Positions 6,813 to 13,780 of a stretch of 14,943 nucleotides of DNA are shown piece after piece. The notes under the pieces are model-generated. The model searched no databases. It saw nothing but the letters and a program-made list of their open reading frames with translations, and was not told the DNA's origin. The DNA lies in contig JADCCH010000198.1 of the NCBI GenBank assembly GCA_020252865.1, forward strand, positions 1 to 14,943, given 5' to 3'. The position numbers and the translations under genes were made by a program. Positions within the stretch are counted from its first letter, which is position 1, and each line of letters begins with the position of its first letter. The DNA comes from Methylobacterium sp. (lineage in GTDB: Bacteria > Pseudomonadota > Alphaproteobacteria > Rhizobiales > Beijerinckiaceae).

Positions 6813-6842
6813 CAAACAAATTCATACAATCATATATGTTTG
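6813..6842. promoter_or_regulatory. AT-rich imperfect inverted repeat upstream of the DUF2892 gene
   Basis: CAAACA (6813-6818) is inverted as TGTTTG (6837-6842), and the interior is strikingly AT-rich for this genome (TTCATACAATCATATA). It lies about 30 bases before the DUF2892 start, where a promoter or operator would be expected. It contains ATTC followed eight bases later by ATAT, a partial match to the ATTC-N8-GAAT pattern reported for SqrR-type sulfide-responsive repressors. The match is incomplete and the regulator is unknown. Confidence 0.35.
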
Positions 6843-6872
6843 TCATTCCTCAGATTTGGATGGAGCGTAATC

Positions 6873-7082
6873 ATGGTTCGCAATGTTGGAACAATCGATC
6901 GGTCACTGCGCGCGATCATCGGCCTCGTGCTGATCGCCTATGCCATTCCGCTGGGCTTCTCCCAGACCGGCTGGAACTGGGTGGGCTGGATCGGCGTGGT
7001 GCCGCTTCTCACCGCATTTCTCGGCAATTGCCCGGCCTATTCCATTCTCGGCATCTCGACCTGCGGGCGGAAGAGCGGGTGA
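6873..7082 (+). CDS. DUF2892 small inner-membrane protein
   Basis: The protein has 69 residues. It begins [20 protein letters not shown] and has two hydrophobic helices (about 13-31 and 37-55), then the typical ending [17 protein letters not shown]. The NxGxxDRxxR start, two helices and CPxYxxxGxxTC pattern are diagnostic of DUF2892. The domain is found alone or fused to rhodanese (as in YgaP) and is often linked to sulfur handling. The two cysteines near residues 49 and 64 are the conserved pair. The start has GGAG (6862-6865) seven bases upstream. It is followed at 107 bases by the DUF305 gene on the same strand. The biochemical role is not established. Confidence 0.88.
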   Translation: MVRNVGTIDRSLRAIIGLVLIAYAIPLGFSQTGWNWVGWIGVVPLLTAFLGNCPAYSILGISTCGRKSG

Positions 7083-7096
7083 TCGCGCCTCGCCGG

Positions 7097-7111
7097 CGAC
7101 CGTCACGGTCG
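7097..7111. other. Short perfect hairpin between the DUF2892 and DUF305 genes
   Basis: CGACCG (7097-7102) and CGGTCG (7106-7111) flank a TCA loop, 14 bases after the DUF2892 stop. No T tract follows. It may be a weak transcript-end or processing structure between the two genes. Confidence 0.35.
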
Positions 7112-7189
7112 GCAATGCCATTGAAACACCGCGTGAAACAGTGCCAGCTAACGCTCATGATATTTGATCGCAAAGAAAGGACATCAGCA

Positions 7190-7573
7190 ATGAAGCGGAT
7201 CATTCTGGTCGGAGCGGTTCTTGCCGCTTGCACGTTTTCGGCCCAGGCGCAGCATTCCGGGCATCATGGCGGGCATGGGGCGCATGGTTCCCACGGCACC
7301 GCTGCCACAAAGGCGGAGTCAGCCGCAACAAAGTCCTATCGTGCCGCGAATGACAGGATGCACAAGGATATGGACATTCCCTTCACCGGCGATGCCGATG
7401 TCGATTTCTTCAAGGGCATGATCCCGCATCATCAGGGCGCCATCGACATGGCGCGCGTGGTGCTCCAGCACGGCAAGGACCCGGAAGTGAGGAAGCTCGC
7501 CGAGGAGGTCATCGCCGCGCAGGAGAAGGAGATCGCCTTCATGCGCGAATGGCTGAAGAAGAAGGGCCAGTGA
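7190..7573 (+). CDS. DUF305 exported His-rich protein, probable metal (copper) binder
   Basis: The protein has 127 residues. An export signal ([20 protein letters not shown]) can be read in two ways: LAAC at 11-14 fits a lipobox, while AQA at 18-20 fits signal peptidase I. A His/Gly-rich segment follows, with histidines at 22, 25, 26, 29, 32 and 35. The DUF305 domain (about 50-124) carries the hallmark [12 protein letters not shown] with His80-His81 and ends [19 protein letters not shown]305 proteins lie in the periplasm or envelope, and one (CopM of Synechocystis) binds copper, so metal scavenging or chaperoning is likely here. The start ATG at 7190 has AGAAAGGA eight bases upstream. It follows the DUF2892 gene and probably shares its promoter, though an independent promoter in the 107-base gap is possible. 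Confidence 0.88.
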   Translation: MKRIILVGAVLAACTFSAQAQHSGHHGGHGAHGSHGTAATKAESAATKSYRAANDRMHKDMDIPFTGDADVDFFKGMIPHHQGAIDMARVVLQHGKDPEVRKLAEEVIAAQEKEIAFMREWLKKKGQ

Positions 7574-7588
7574 GCGGCTACACCAACG

Positions 7589-7614
7589 AAAAGGCCGCGG
7601 TTTTCGCCGCGGCC
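7589..7614. terminator. Hairpin at the end of two converging genes
   Basis: GGCCGCGG (7593-7600) and CCGCGGCC (7607-7614) form a perfect 8-bp stem with loop TTTTCG. On the minus strand it is followed by TTTT, which fits termination of transcripts coming from the aminotransferase gene. On the plus strand it sits 19 bases after the DUF305 stop but lacks a T tract. It probably serves both directions. Confidence 0.6.
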
Positions 7615-7773
7615 GATTGAGGAAGGGGTCTCGAACCTTCTTGAGGACACCACGCCTGACATCTGGGGGCTCACAGACGTGAAATCCGTTCTATCTGCAG
7701 AGCATGCCGACCCTTTATGGAGCCGTAAGGCCGGGATTGTGGCAAAATCCCGAATTGGGACACGAGCCTGTGA
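7615..7773. other. Intergenic region between converging genes, no gene seen
   Basis: The only structure I see is a 7-bp hairpin, CGGGATT (7732-7738) with AATCCCG (7746-7752). It is overlapped by an alternative, shorter TCCC/GGGA pairing (7748-7751 with 7757-7760). No convincing ORF or tRNA is present. A GGTTCGAGACC string on the minus strand near 7627-7637 looks like a tRNA T-loop, but its stem does not pair. Confidence 0.4.
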
Positions 7774-8628
7774 TCAGCCGGCATGGGCGAATTCCCAGTA
7801 GAGTTCGCGGGCCTTGCGATAGGCCGGACCGGCCTGATATTCCCGCCCGTCAAGACGCGTGACCGGCATCACCTTCGAATAATTGCCCGAGATGAAAACC
7901 TCGTCCGCGCGGGCGAAATCCTCATAGCTCAACGCCTGTTCCACCACCTCAACGCCGGAATCGCGCATCAGCTTGATGACGCGCTGCCGGGTGATGCCGT
8001 TGAGGAAGGCGCCATTGGGCGCGGGCGTGAAGACCACGCCGTCCTTCGCCATGAAGATGTTGGCCGTCGCGGTCTCGGCGATGTTGCCGAGCAGATCCCG
8101 CACGAGGCAATTGTCGAAGCCGCGCGATTTCGCTTCCGAAAGGCAGCGCGCATTGTTGGGGTAGAGGCATCCCGCCTTCGCATCCGTCGGCATGCATTCG
8201 AGCGAAGGGCGGCGGAACGGCGACAGGGTCAGGCTCATGCCGCGCGGCTCGGGCATCGGTGCCACGAACAGGCAGAGCGCGAAGCGGCAATCATCCGGGT
8301 TCGGCAGGATGGTGGAAACACCCTCGCCTTCCGCCCACACCATGGGCTTCACGTAGAGCGGTGCGTCGGCGGCGAATTTTTTCGTGCCCTCTTTCGTCAG
8401 CGCCACGATCTCTTCCGGCGTGACCCCGGCCTTGAGTCCGAGATTGCCCGCCGAGCGCACGAGGCGATCCGCGTGGCGATCGAGATCCGGATAAACTCCC
8501 TCAAAGACGCGGGCGCCATCGAACACGGTGGAGGCGAGCCAGAAGGCATGGCTGCGCGGCCCCATCAGCGGCGGGTTCCCCTCCAGCCAGCGCCCCTCGA
8601 AGAAAGTCCAGGTTTCAGACCACGCCAT
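7774..8628 (-). CDS. ilvE: Class IV PLP aminotransferase, branched-chain amino acid type
   Basis: The protein has 284 residues of fold-type IV. Landmarks are ASTVFDGARVFEG (32-44), Arg51 in DLDRHADRL (phosphate-binding Arg), the PLP Schiff-base Lys151 in PTDAKAGCLYPNNA, and Glu185 in GNIAETATANIF, followed by NGITRQRV. This is the branched-chain aminotransferase layout, interconverting Val/Leu/Ile and their 2-oxo acids with glutamate/2-oxoglutarate. Related D-amino acid or amine transaminases share the fold, so substrate preference is inferred. The start chosen is the ATG at 8628, with GGAGG five bases upstream; a GTG directly before it (8631) would be only two bases from that site. The gene stands alone on its strand, divergent from the HAD gene. 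Confidence 0.85.
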   Translation of the reverse strand: MAWSETWTFFEGRWLEGNPPLMGPRSHAFWLASTVFDGARVFEGVYPDLDRHADRLVRSAGNLGLKAGVTPEEIVALTKEGTKKFAADAPLYVKPMVWAEGEGVSTILPNPDDCRFALCLFVAPMPEPRGMSLTLSPFRRPSLECMPTDAKAGCLYPNNARCLSEAKSRGFDNCLVRDLLGNIAETATANIFMAKDGVVFTPAPNGAFLNGITRQRVIKLMRDSGVEVVEQALSYEDFARADEVFISGNYSKVMPVTRLDGREYQAGPAYRKARELYWEFAHAG

Positions 8629-8776
8629 CACGCCCTCCGAAAAAAACTTTCCCCATACGAGCGGCAGGCCAGGGGAAGGTCAATCGCTCCGGGCTTTACA
8701 GGTCGTGCTATTCGAACAAATCATCAACCGATCAAAAGCGATGATCAGCCTCAGGCTGGTCTCTCGAGGAGGAACG

Positions 8777-9436
8777 ATGGCTCGCATCTTCATGTTTGAC
8801 GCCTATGGCACCCTCTTCGATGTTCACTCCGCAGTGATTCGCGCCGGCGGGCCACTGGGCGAAAAGGCGCAGGAACTCTCCGCCCTGTGGCGGCAGAAGC
8901 AGCTCGAATACAGCTGGGTACTGACCGCGATGGGGCGCGGCGGCAGCGCCGATTTCTGGACGCTGACCGAACGCGCGCTGGATTTCGCGATGGCGCGCTT
9001 CGGACTTGGCGATCCGGCCCTGCGCAACGCCCTGCTGGATGCCTATCGCGTTCTCGATGCCTTTCCGGATGTGGCGAAGGTTCTCGGGCGGCTGAAATCC
9101 GCGCGTCACCGCACGGTGGTCTTCACCAATGGCACGCATGCCATGGTGAAGAATGCGATCGCCGCGAGCCGCCTGGGGGGATACATCGATCAGGTGATCT
9201 CGGTCGAGCAGACCGGCCATTTCAAGCCGGCCATGACGGTCTATGCGGTCGCGAGCCGACTTGCGCTGGCGGATCACCCTTCGGATATCACCTTCGTCTC
9301 CTCGAATCGCTGGGATATTGCCGGCGCCTTCGCGGCCGGCTTCATGCCCATCTGGGTCAATCGCGCCGGCCTGCCGGATGAATATCCCGGCCTGCCGCCC
9401 CTGAAGATCATTCCCGACCTTCACGGGGTGGATTGA
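8777..9436 (+). CDS. Haloacid dehalogenase type II (HAD superfamily)
   Basis: The protein has 219 residues, close to L-2-haloacid dehalogenases. The catalytic set of that family can be traced: nucleophile Asp8 and Thr12 (FDAYGTLFD), Arg39 (LWRQKQLEYSW), Thr117-Asn118 (FTNGT; Ser-Asn in the classic enzymes), Lys150 (HFKPAMTVY), Tyr156, Ser175, Asn177 and Asp180 (FVSSNRWDIAGA). These enzymes hydrolyse L-2-haloalkanoates to D-2-hydroxy acids through an aspartyl ester. Many genomic members have unknown natural substrates, so dehalogenation in the cell is not proven. The start ATG at 8777 is preceded by GAGGAGGAA (8767-8775 region); the frame is open far upstream, but over the divergent gene. The gene stops three bases before the stop of the opposing M20 peptidase gene. 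Confidence 0.87.
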   Translation: MARIFMFDAYGTLFDVHSAVIRAGGPLGEKAQELSALWRQKQLEYSWVLTAMGRGGSADFWTLTERALDFAMARFGLGDPALRNALLDAYRVLDAFPDVAKVLGRLKSARHRTVVFTNGTHAMVKNAIAASRLGGYIDQVISVEQTGHFKPAMTVYAVASRLALADHPSDITFVSSNRWDIAGAFAAGFMPIWVNRAGLPDEYPGLPPLKIIPDLHGVD

Positions 9437-9439
9437 GCC

Positions 9440-10822
9440 TCAGCGTTTCGCCAGCGCGATGAGGATGCGCGCCCAGCTCCTCTGTCCGCGATAGAAGCTA
9501 ACGAGATCATATTTCTCGTTCGGCGAATGGATGCGGTCATCGTCGAGCGCCCAGCCGATCAGCAGGGCATCGAGCCCCAGCAGGCGCTTGAAATCCCCCA
9601 CGATGGGGATCGAGCCGCCATGGCCGAGCACCACGGGTTCCGTGCCCCATTCGTCGCGCAGGGCGCCGATCGCAAGGCGCAGATCGGGGCTGTCCTCGCT
9701 CACCTGCACCGCGCGGCTCGCTTTGTAGCCGATGAACTCCACCGAACAATCCGGCGGGATCATGCCCGAGACATATTCGCGGAAATTCTTCCGGATGGCC
9801 TTGGGATCCTGGTCATGCACGAGGCGGAAGGAGATCTTCGCACGCGCCTCCGCCGCGATCACGGTCTTGGTGCCGGCACCGGCATAGCCGCCCCAGATGC
9901 CGTTGCAATCGCAGGTCGGCCGCGCCTGGATCTTCTCGATCAGGGTGCGCCCCTCCTCGCCGCCGGCATATTTCAGGCCGACCGTGCCGAGGAAATCCGC
10001 CTCCGTGAGGCCTAGGGATTCCCAGGAGGCCTTGCGGTTGTCACCCGTCTCGTGAACACCGTCGTAGAAATGCGGAACGGCCACCCGCCCCTCGGCATCA
10101 TGCATGGCGGCGATGATGCGCGCCAGGATGTGGATGGGGTTCTGCGCCGTGCCACCGAAATGGCCGGAATGCAGGTCGCGATTGGCAGCCCGCACGATGA
10201 TTTCCTCGTAGAGAAGCCCCCTGAGCGACGAGGTGATCTGCGGCCGGCCGCGATCCCACATGCCGGTATCGCAGACAAGGCAGACATCCGCCTTGAATTC
10301 CGCCGCGTTCTTCTCGAGGAAATCCGGCAGGTTGATGGAACCGTTCTCCTCCTCGCCCTCGATCATCACCGTGAGCGATACCGGCAGGTCGCCCGTCTCG
10401 GCGATGATGGCGCGGCAAGCCTCCAGGAAGGTCATGATCTGGCCTTTGTCATCCGAGGCGCCGCGCGCACAAATTGCCGGCCCGCCGGGTGAAATCTCCT
10501 TCACCACCGGCTCGAAGGGGGGCTGTTCCCACAATTCCAGCGGGTCGACCGGCTGCACATCGTAATGGCCGTAGAAAAGGATGTGCGGCTTGCCGGGTCG
10601 GCGGCGATGACCCACCACCACCGGATGGCCTGGCGTTTCCCGCAAGGAAGCCTCGAAGCTGAGGCCCCTCAGCTCCTCGACGAGATGCTCGCCCGCGCGC
10701 CGCACCTCGGCCTTGTAGGCCGGATCGGTGGAAATGGAGGGGATGGCCAGCCAGGCTTTCAGGCGGGCGAGGGTGTTCTCGCGGCTGGCATCCAGACGCG
10801 AGAGAACGGCAGGCAGGGACAT
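9440..10822 (-). CDS. M20 family metallo-dipeptidase
   Basis: The protein has 460 residues. It is a di-zinc peptidase of the carnosinase/CN2-like M20 branch. Visible metal and catalytic residues are His86 and Asp88 (YGHYDVQPVD), bridging Asp124 (RGASDDKGQ), Glu158 (general base) and Glu159 (IEGEEENGS), the DTGMW aspartate, and a C-terminal His in DDRIHSPNEKY. The lid/dimerisation segment with DLHSGHFGG lies in the middle. It likely hydrolyses dipeptides in the cytoplasm; there is no signal peptide. The start ATG at 10822 has GAAGG seven bases upstream and lies 27 bases after the LysE-type exporter gene, so both are in one operon with the DUF853 gene. This suggests peptide breakdown linked to amino acid export. 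Confidence 0.92.
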   Translation of the reverse strand: MSLPAVLSRLDASRENTLARLKAWLAIPSISTDPAYKAEVRRAGEHLVEELRGLSFEASLRETPGHPVVVGHRRRPGKPHILFYGHYDVQPVDPLELWEQPPFEPVVKEISPGGPAICARGASDDKGQIMTFLEACRAIIAETGDLPVSLTVMIEGEEENGSINLPDFLEKNAAEFKADVCLVCDTGMWDRGRPQITSSLRGLLYEEIIVRAANRDLHSGHFGGTAQNPIHILARIIAAMHDAEGRVAVPHFYDGVHETGDNRKASWESLGLTEADFLGTVGLKYAGGEEGRTLIEKIQARPTCDCNGIWGGYAGAGTKTVIAAEARAKISFRLVHDQDPKAIRKNFREYVSGMIPPDCSVEFIGYKASRAVQVSEDSPDLRLAIGALRDEWGTEPVVLGHGGSIPIVGDFKRLLGLDALLIGWALDDDRIHSPNEKYDLVSFYRGQRSWARILIALAKR

Positions 10823-10849
10823 GATTCGACCTTCGCGGGATGGGGAGGT

Positions 10850-11464
10850 TCAGCCCCGCATCATCCACAGCCCGAGCTTCAGCGCAATCATCCCCATGAT
10901 GCATGCGATCATCGCATCCAGGATGCGCCAGGCCATGGGCTTGGCAAATAATGGGGTGAGCACCCGCGCGCCATAGCCCAGCCCGAAAAACCAGAGGAAG
11001 GACGCGCTCGCGGCGCCGAAGCCATAGGCCCAGCGCTCCTGCCCCGCATAGCCCGCCGCAAGGCTGCCCACGAGGATGACCGTATCGAGCCAGACATGCG
11101 GGTTGAGGAAGGTGAAGGCCGCGCAGGCCGAGAGCGCGGCCTTGAGCGTGAGGGGTGCGCCCTGCCCCACGGCCATGGCACCGGGAGCCAGCGCGCGGCG
11201 CGCTGCCATGACGCCATAAGCCAGCAGGAACACGATGCCGAAAATCGTCACCGCCGTGATCAGCCCCGGCACCTTCTCGATCAGGAAGCCGAGCCCCGCG
11301 ACACCGAGCGCGATCAGAACCGCATCCGAGAGCGCGCAGAACAGCGCGACCGCGAAGACATGCTCGCGCTTGATGCCCTGGCGCAGAACGAAGGCATTCT
11401 GCGCGCCGATCGCCACGATGAGCGAGCCGCCAATGGCGAAGCCGGTGACGAAGGGGATCAGCAC
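10850..11464 (-). CDS. LysE/ArgO-type amino acid exporter
   Basis: With this start the protein has 204 residues and about six transmembrane helices. The N-terminus LIPFVTGFAIGGSLIVAIGAQ, then NAFVLRQGI, aligns with E. coli ArgO (GLALG...PLGPQNAFVMNQGI). FTFLNPHVWLDTVILVGS in the middle is the second family hallmark. Members export basic or other amino acids from the cytoplasm. I chose the GTG at 11464 because it aligns exactly with the ArgO start and sits 4 bases after the ATPase stop; its GAGG is very close. A GTG at 11485 would add seven residues and overlap the ATPase gene by 17 bases, without a clear ribosome site. The placement next to a dipeptidase fits removal of excess amino acids released from peptides. 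Confidence 0.88.
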   Translation of the reverse strand: MLIPFVTGFAIGGSLIVAIGAQNAFVLRQGIKREHVFAVALFCALSDAVLIALGVAGLGFLIEKVPGLITAVTIFGIVFLLAYGVMAARRALAPGAMAVGQGAPLTLKAALSACAAFTFLNPHVWLDTVILVGSLAAGYAGQERWAYGFGAASASFLWFFGLGYGARVLTPLFAKPMAWRILDAMIACIMGMIALKLGLWMMRG

Positions 11465-11468
11465 GGCC

Positions 11469-13007
11469 TCAACGCCGGCCCCCACCCATCAGGCTGCCGA
11501 GCACCCCGCGCACGATGGCCGTGCCGATCTGCCGGCCGACCGTGTTTGCCACGGAGCGCGCGGCGGAGGTCGCGATCTTCTCGGCCATACTCGGCTGCGG
11601 GCGGGGCGCGGCGCGACCTCGTCCCGCGGGCGCGGGCGCCGGCGCGCTGCCGCCAAGAAGGCCGCCGAGCACATTGTCGAAAAGGCCGCCGCCGCCCTGC
11701 GCGGCCCTGGCGGCTGCCTCGGCCTTCGCCGCGAGCATCTCGAAGGCGCTCTCGCGGTCGACCGTTTCGGTATACTTGTTGCGGAAAGGGCTGTCGCGCA
11801 TCAGGGCCGCGCGCTCCTGCGGCGTGATCGGCCCCACGCGCCCGCCCGGCGGGGCTACAAGCGTGCGCTCCACCATCGAGGGGGCACCCTTGCCCTCGAG
11901 CACCGAGACCAGCGCCTCCCCCACGCCGAGATTGGTGATGACCTCGGAAGTCCTGAATTTCGGGTTCGGACGGAAGGTTTCGGCTGCAGCCTTCACGGCC
12001 TTCTGCTCGCGCGGGGTGAAGGCGCGCAGGGCATGCTGCACACGATTGCCGAGCTGCGCGCCGACCTTGTCCGGCACGTCGAGCGGGTTCTGCGTCACGA
12101 AATACACGCCCACGCCCTTCGAGCGGATGAGGCGCACGACCTGCTCGATCGCATCGATCAGCGCGGGCGGCGCATGGTCGAAGAGCAGATGCGCTTCATC
12201 GAAGAAGAAGACGAGCCTGGGCTTTTCCAGGTCGCCCACTTCCGGCAGCTGCTCGAAGAATTCCGAGAGCATCCAGAGCAGGAAGGTCGCATAAAGGCGC
12301 GGCGACTTCATCAGCTTGTCGGCGGCGAGAATGTTGATGTGGCCCTTGCCATCCTCGTCCGTGCGCATGAAATCGGCGAGTTCGAGCGCGGGTTCACCGA
12401 AGAAATTCGCACCGCCCTGGTTCTCGAGCACGAGAAGCTGGCGCTGGATCGCCCCCACCGAGGCCGAGGATACATTGCCGTAGGTCGCCTGCAAATCGGC
12501 CTGCAATTCCTTGTTGTTGCCGAGTTCCGCAAGCATCGCGCGGAGGTCCTTCAGGTCGAGCAACAGCAGGCCATGCTCATCCGCATAGCGGAAGAGGATG
12601 TTCAGCACGCCCTCCTGCGTCTCGTTGAGTTCCATCAGGCGCGCGAGCAGCAGCGGACCCATCTCGGCCACCGTGGCGCGGATGGGGTGGCCCTGCTCGC
12701 CGAAGAGATCCCAGAACACGACCGGATATTGCTCGGCCTTGTATTCGACGCCGATCTCCTTCGCGCGGTTCACGAAAGGCGGGAGCGCATTGCCCATGGC
12801 CGCGACGCCCGAGAGGTCGCCCTTGATATCCGCCGTGAAGACCGGCACGCCATTGGCCGAAAAGCCCTCGGCCAGTTTCTGCAACGTGACGGTCTTGCCG
12901 GTGCCCGTCGCGCCGGTCACGAGGCCGTGGCGATTGGCCAGCCTGAGGGTCAATTCCTCGAATTTCGTCTCGCTCTTGCCGATCAGAATGGTCTTCGCGT
13001 CTGCCAA
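11469..13007 (-). CDS. DUF853 (HerA-like, YjgR-type) P-loop ATPase
   Basis: The protein has 512 residues, about the usual DUF853 length. The N-terminus ([11 protein letters not shown]) leads into the Walker A motif GATGTGKT (32-39). [11 protein letters not shown] follows, and the Walker B-type [11 protein letters not shown] has DEAH at 270-273, then [13 protein letters not shown], typical of HerA/FtsK-related ATPases. A low-complexity Gly/Ala/Pro tail (about 440-475, with [16 protein letters not shown]) precedes a helical C-terminus. The cellular role is unproven; DNA or protein translocation is presumed from the fold. The start is TTG at 13007, with GGAGAGAG about three bases upstream and the conserved N-terminus beginning right there. 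A longer frame to 13193 adds 62 residues unlike the family. It leads a minus-strand operon with the LysE-type exporter and the M20 peptidase. Confidence 0.88.
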   Translation of the reverse strand: MADAKTILIGKSETKFEELTLRLANRHGLVTGATGTGKTVTLQKLAEGFSANGVPVFTADIKGDLSGVAAMGNALPPFVNRAKEIGVEYKAEQYPVVFWDLFGEQGHPIRATVAEMGPLLLARLMELNETQEGVLNILFRYADEHGLLLLDLKDLRAMLAELGNNKELQADLQATYGNVSSASVGAIQRQLLVLENQGGANFFGEPALELADFMRTDEDGKGHINILAADKLMKSPRLYATFLLWMLSEFFEQLPEVGDLEKPRLVFFFDEAHLLFDHAPPALIDAIEQVVRLIRSKGVGVYFVTQNPLDVPDKVGAQLGNRVQHALRAFTPREQKAVKAAAETFRPNPKFRTSEVITNLGVGEALVSVLEGKGAPSMVERTLVAPPGGRVGPITPQERAALMRDSPFRNKYTETVDRESAFEMLAAKAEAAARAAQGGGGLFDNVLGGLLGGSAPAPAPAGRGRAAPRPQPSMAEKIATSAARSVANTVGRQIGTAIVRGVLGSLMGGGRR

Positions 13008-13171
13008 GGTCTCTCTCCAGCCGTTTTCGAGGAGGCTACAAGCGCATATATCCGCTTCGGACGGTTTTCGGAAAGATCGCATTCGAGCGAAATTCGTGCG
13101 CAATTCTGATCCGGCCGAACGCTTCGGGCATGACCATTGAGGAGAAGCGAGACGATCGACGCCGGCGATGT

Positions 13172-13187
13172 TGTTTATATCTAAACA
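13172..13187. promoter_or_regulatory. Perfect inverted repeat TGTTTA-N4-TAAACA, candidate operator
   Basis: Two perfect 6-base arms flank TATC in the 248-base gap between the divergent DUF853 and DUF2267-like genes. The site is AT-rich in a GC-rich surrounding and lies 69 bases before the DUF2267-like start. The symmetry and 16-base length suit a dimeric regulator, but I do not match it to a known motif. The rest of this gap (13008-13255) shows no gene. Confidence 0.4.
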
Positions 13188-13255
13188 TTCCACGCTTGCC
13201 CCTGCCGGGTGGATCGCGTAACTCCGATGAAGAGAGCAGCCGGGAGTTTGGGAAC

Positions 13256-13648
13256 ATGATGCAGGATCTCATCAACCGCGTGGTGCAGAATGTCGGGCTC
13301 GATCCCGCTCTGGCCGAGAAAGCCGTGGGGATGATCCTCGCCTTCCTGCAGAAGGAAGCGCCGGAAGCCGCGGCGGAAGCCTTCGCTGCCATGCCAGGCG
13401 CGGCCGAACTGGCGGCGGCCCATGCCGCTCCGGAAGGTGGCGGCGGTCTCCTCGGCGGCATAATGGGCATGATGGGCGGCGGTGGCGGCGTGATGGCACT
13501 GGGCCAGCAACTTATGGGAGCCGGCCTGGGCATGGGCCAGATCCAGTCTCTCTCGAAGGAAGTCTTCGCCTATGGCCGCGAGACTGCGGGCGAAGACGCG
13601 ATGGGCGCGCTGGTGGGCGCCATCCCGGGCCTCAGCCAGTTCGTCTGA
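13256..13648 (+). CDS. DUF2267-like small protein with glycine-rich centre
   Basis: The protein has 130 residues. The N-terminal half ([35 protein letters not shown]) is helical and resembles DUF2267-type proteins. A Gly/Met-rich stretch follows (about 61-88: [18 protein letters not shown]), then a helical end finishing [12 protein letters not shown] recall similar proteins in Rhizobiales, often labelled DUF2267, with no assigned role. The start is the ATG at 13256, preceded by GGGAG; the adjacent ATG at 13259 is equally possible. The open frame back to 13130 has composition unlike the rest and no ribosome site. It is divergent from the DUF853 operon and ends in its own terminator. Confidence 0.75.
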   Translation: MMQDLINRVVQNVGLDPALAEKAVGMILAFLQKEAPEAAAEAFAAMPGAAELAAAHAAPEGGGGLLGGIMGMMGGGGGVMALGQQLMGAGLGMGQIQSLSKEVFAYGRETAGEDAMGALVGAIPGLSQFV

Positions 13649-13675
13649 GATCATCAGACGCCGGCGCGCTTCTCG

Positions 13676-13702
13676 GCCTCGCATTCGGGCGCGGGGCTTT
13701 TT
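13676..13702 (+). terminator. Rho-independent terminator of the DUF2267-like gene
   Basis: GCCTCGC (13676-13682) pairs with GCGGGGC (13691-13697), using one U-G wobble, over an 8-base loop. TTTTT (13698-13702) follows. It starts 28 bases after the stop codon. A second perfect hairpin, GGGGGC (13714-13719) with GCCCCC (13725-13730), follows without a T tract. Confidence 0.75.
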
Positions 13703-13780
13703 CATGCCCTGGCGGGGGCGATCAGCCCCCTTCCAAAGTCCATTTCAACTTGGGCGAGGCTCGCGTTATAGAAGCCGTCC

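Noticed and set aside
7615..7650. tRNA-like T-loop string GGTTCGAGACC on the minus strand
   Set aside because: The 5-bp T stem cannot form, and no acceptor, D or anticodon arms are found around it.
8528..8776. Upstream extension of the HAD protein frame
   Set aside because: It overlaps the divergent aminotransferase gene and its ribosome site. The HAD nucleophile motif sits right after the ATG at 8777, as expected.
7783..8799. Plus-strand frame opposite the aminotransferase (338 codons)
   Set aside because: Its composition is that of an antisense shadow, and the minus-strand enzyme has all its catalytic motifs.
11235..13109. Long plus-strand frame opposite the DUF853 and LysE genes (624 codons)
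   Set aside because: It is a low-complexity Arg/His-rich shadow spanning two clear genes on the other strand.
13008..13193. 62-residue N-terminal extension of the DUF853 ATPase
   Set aside because: The family N-terminus begins exactly at the TTG at 13007, which has a good ribosome site. The extension is unlike the family and crosses the promoter gap.
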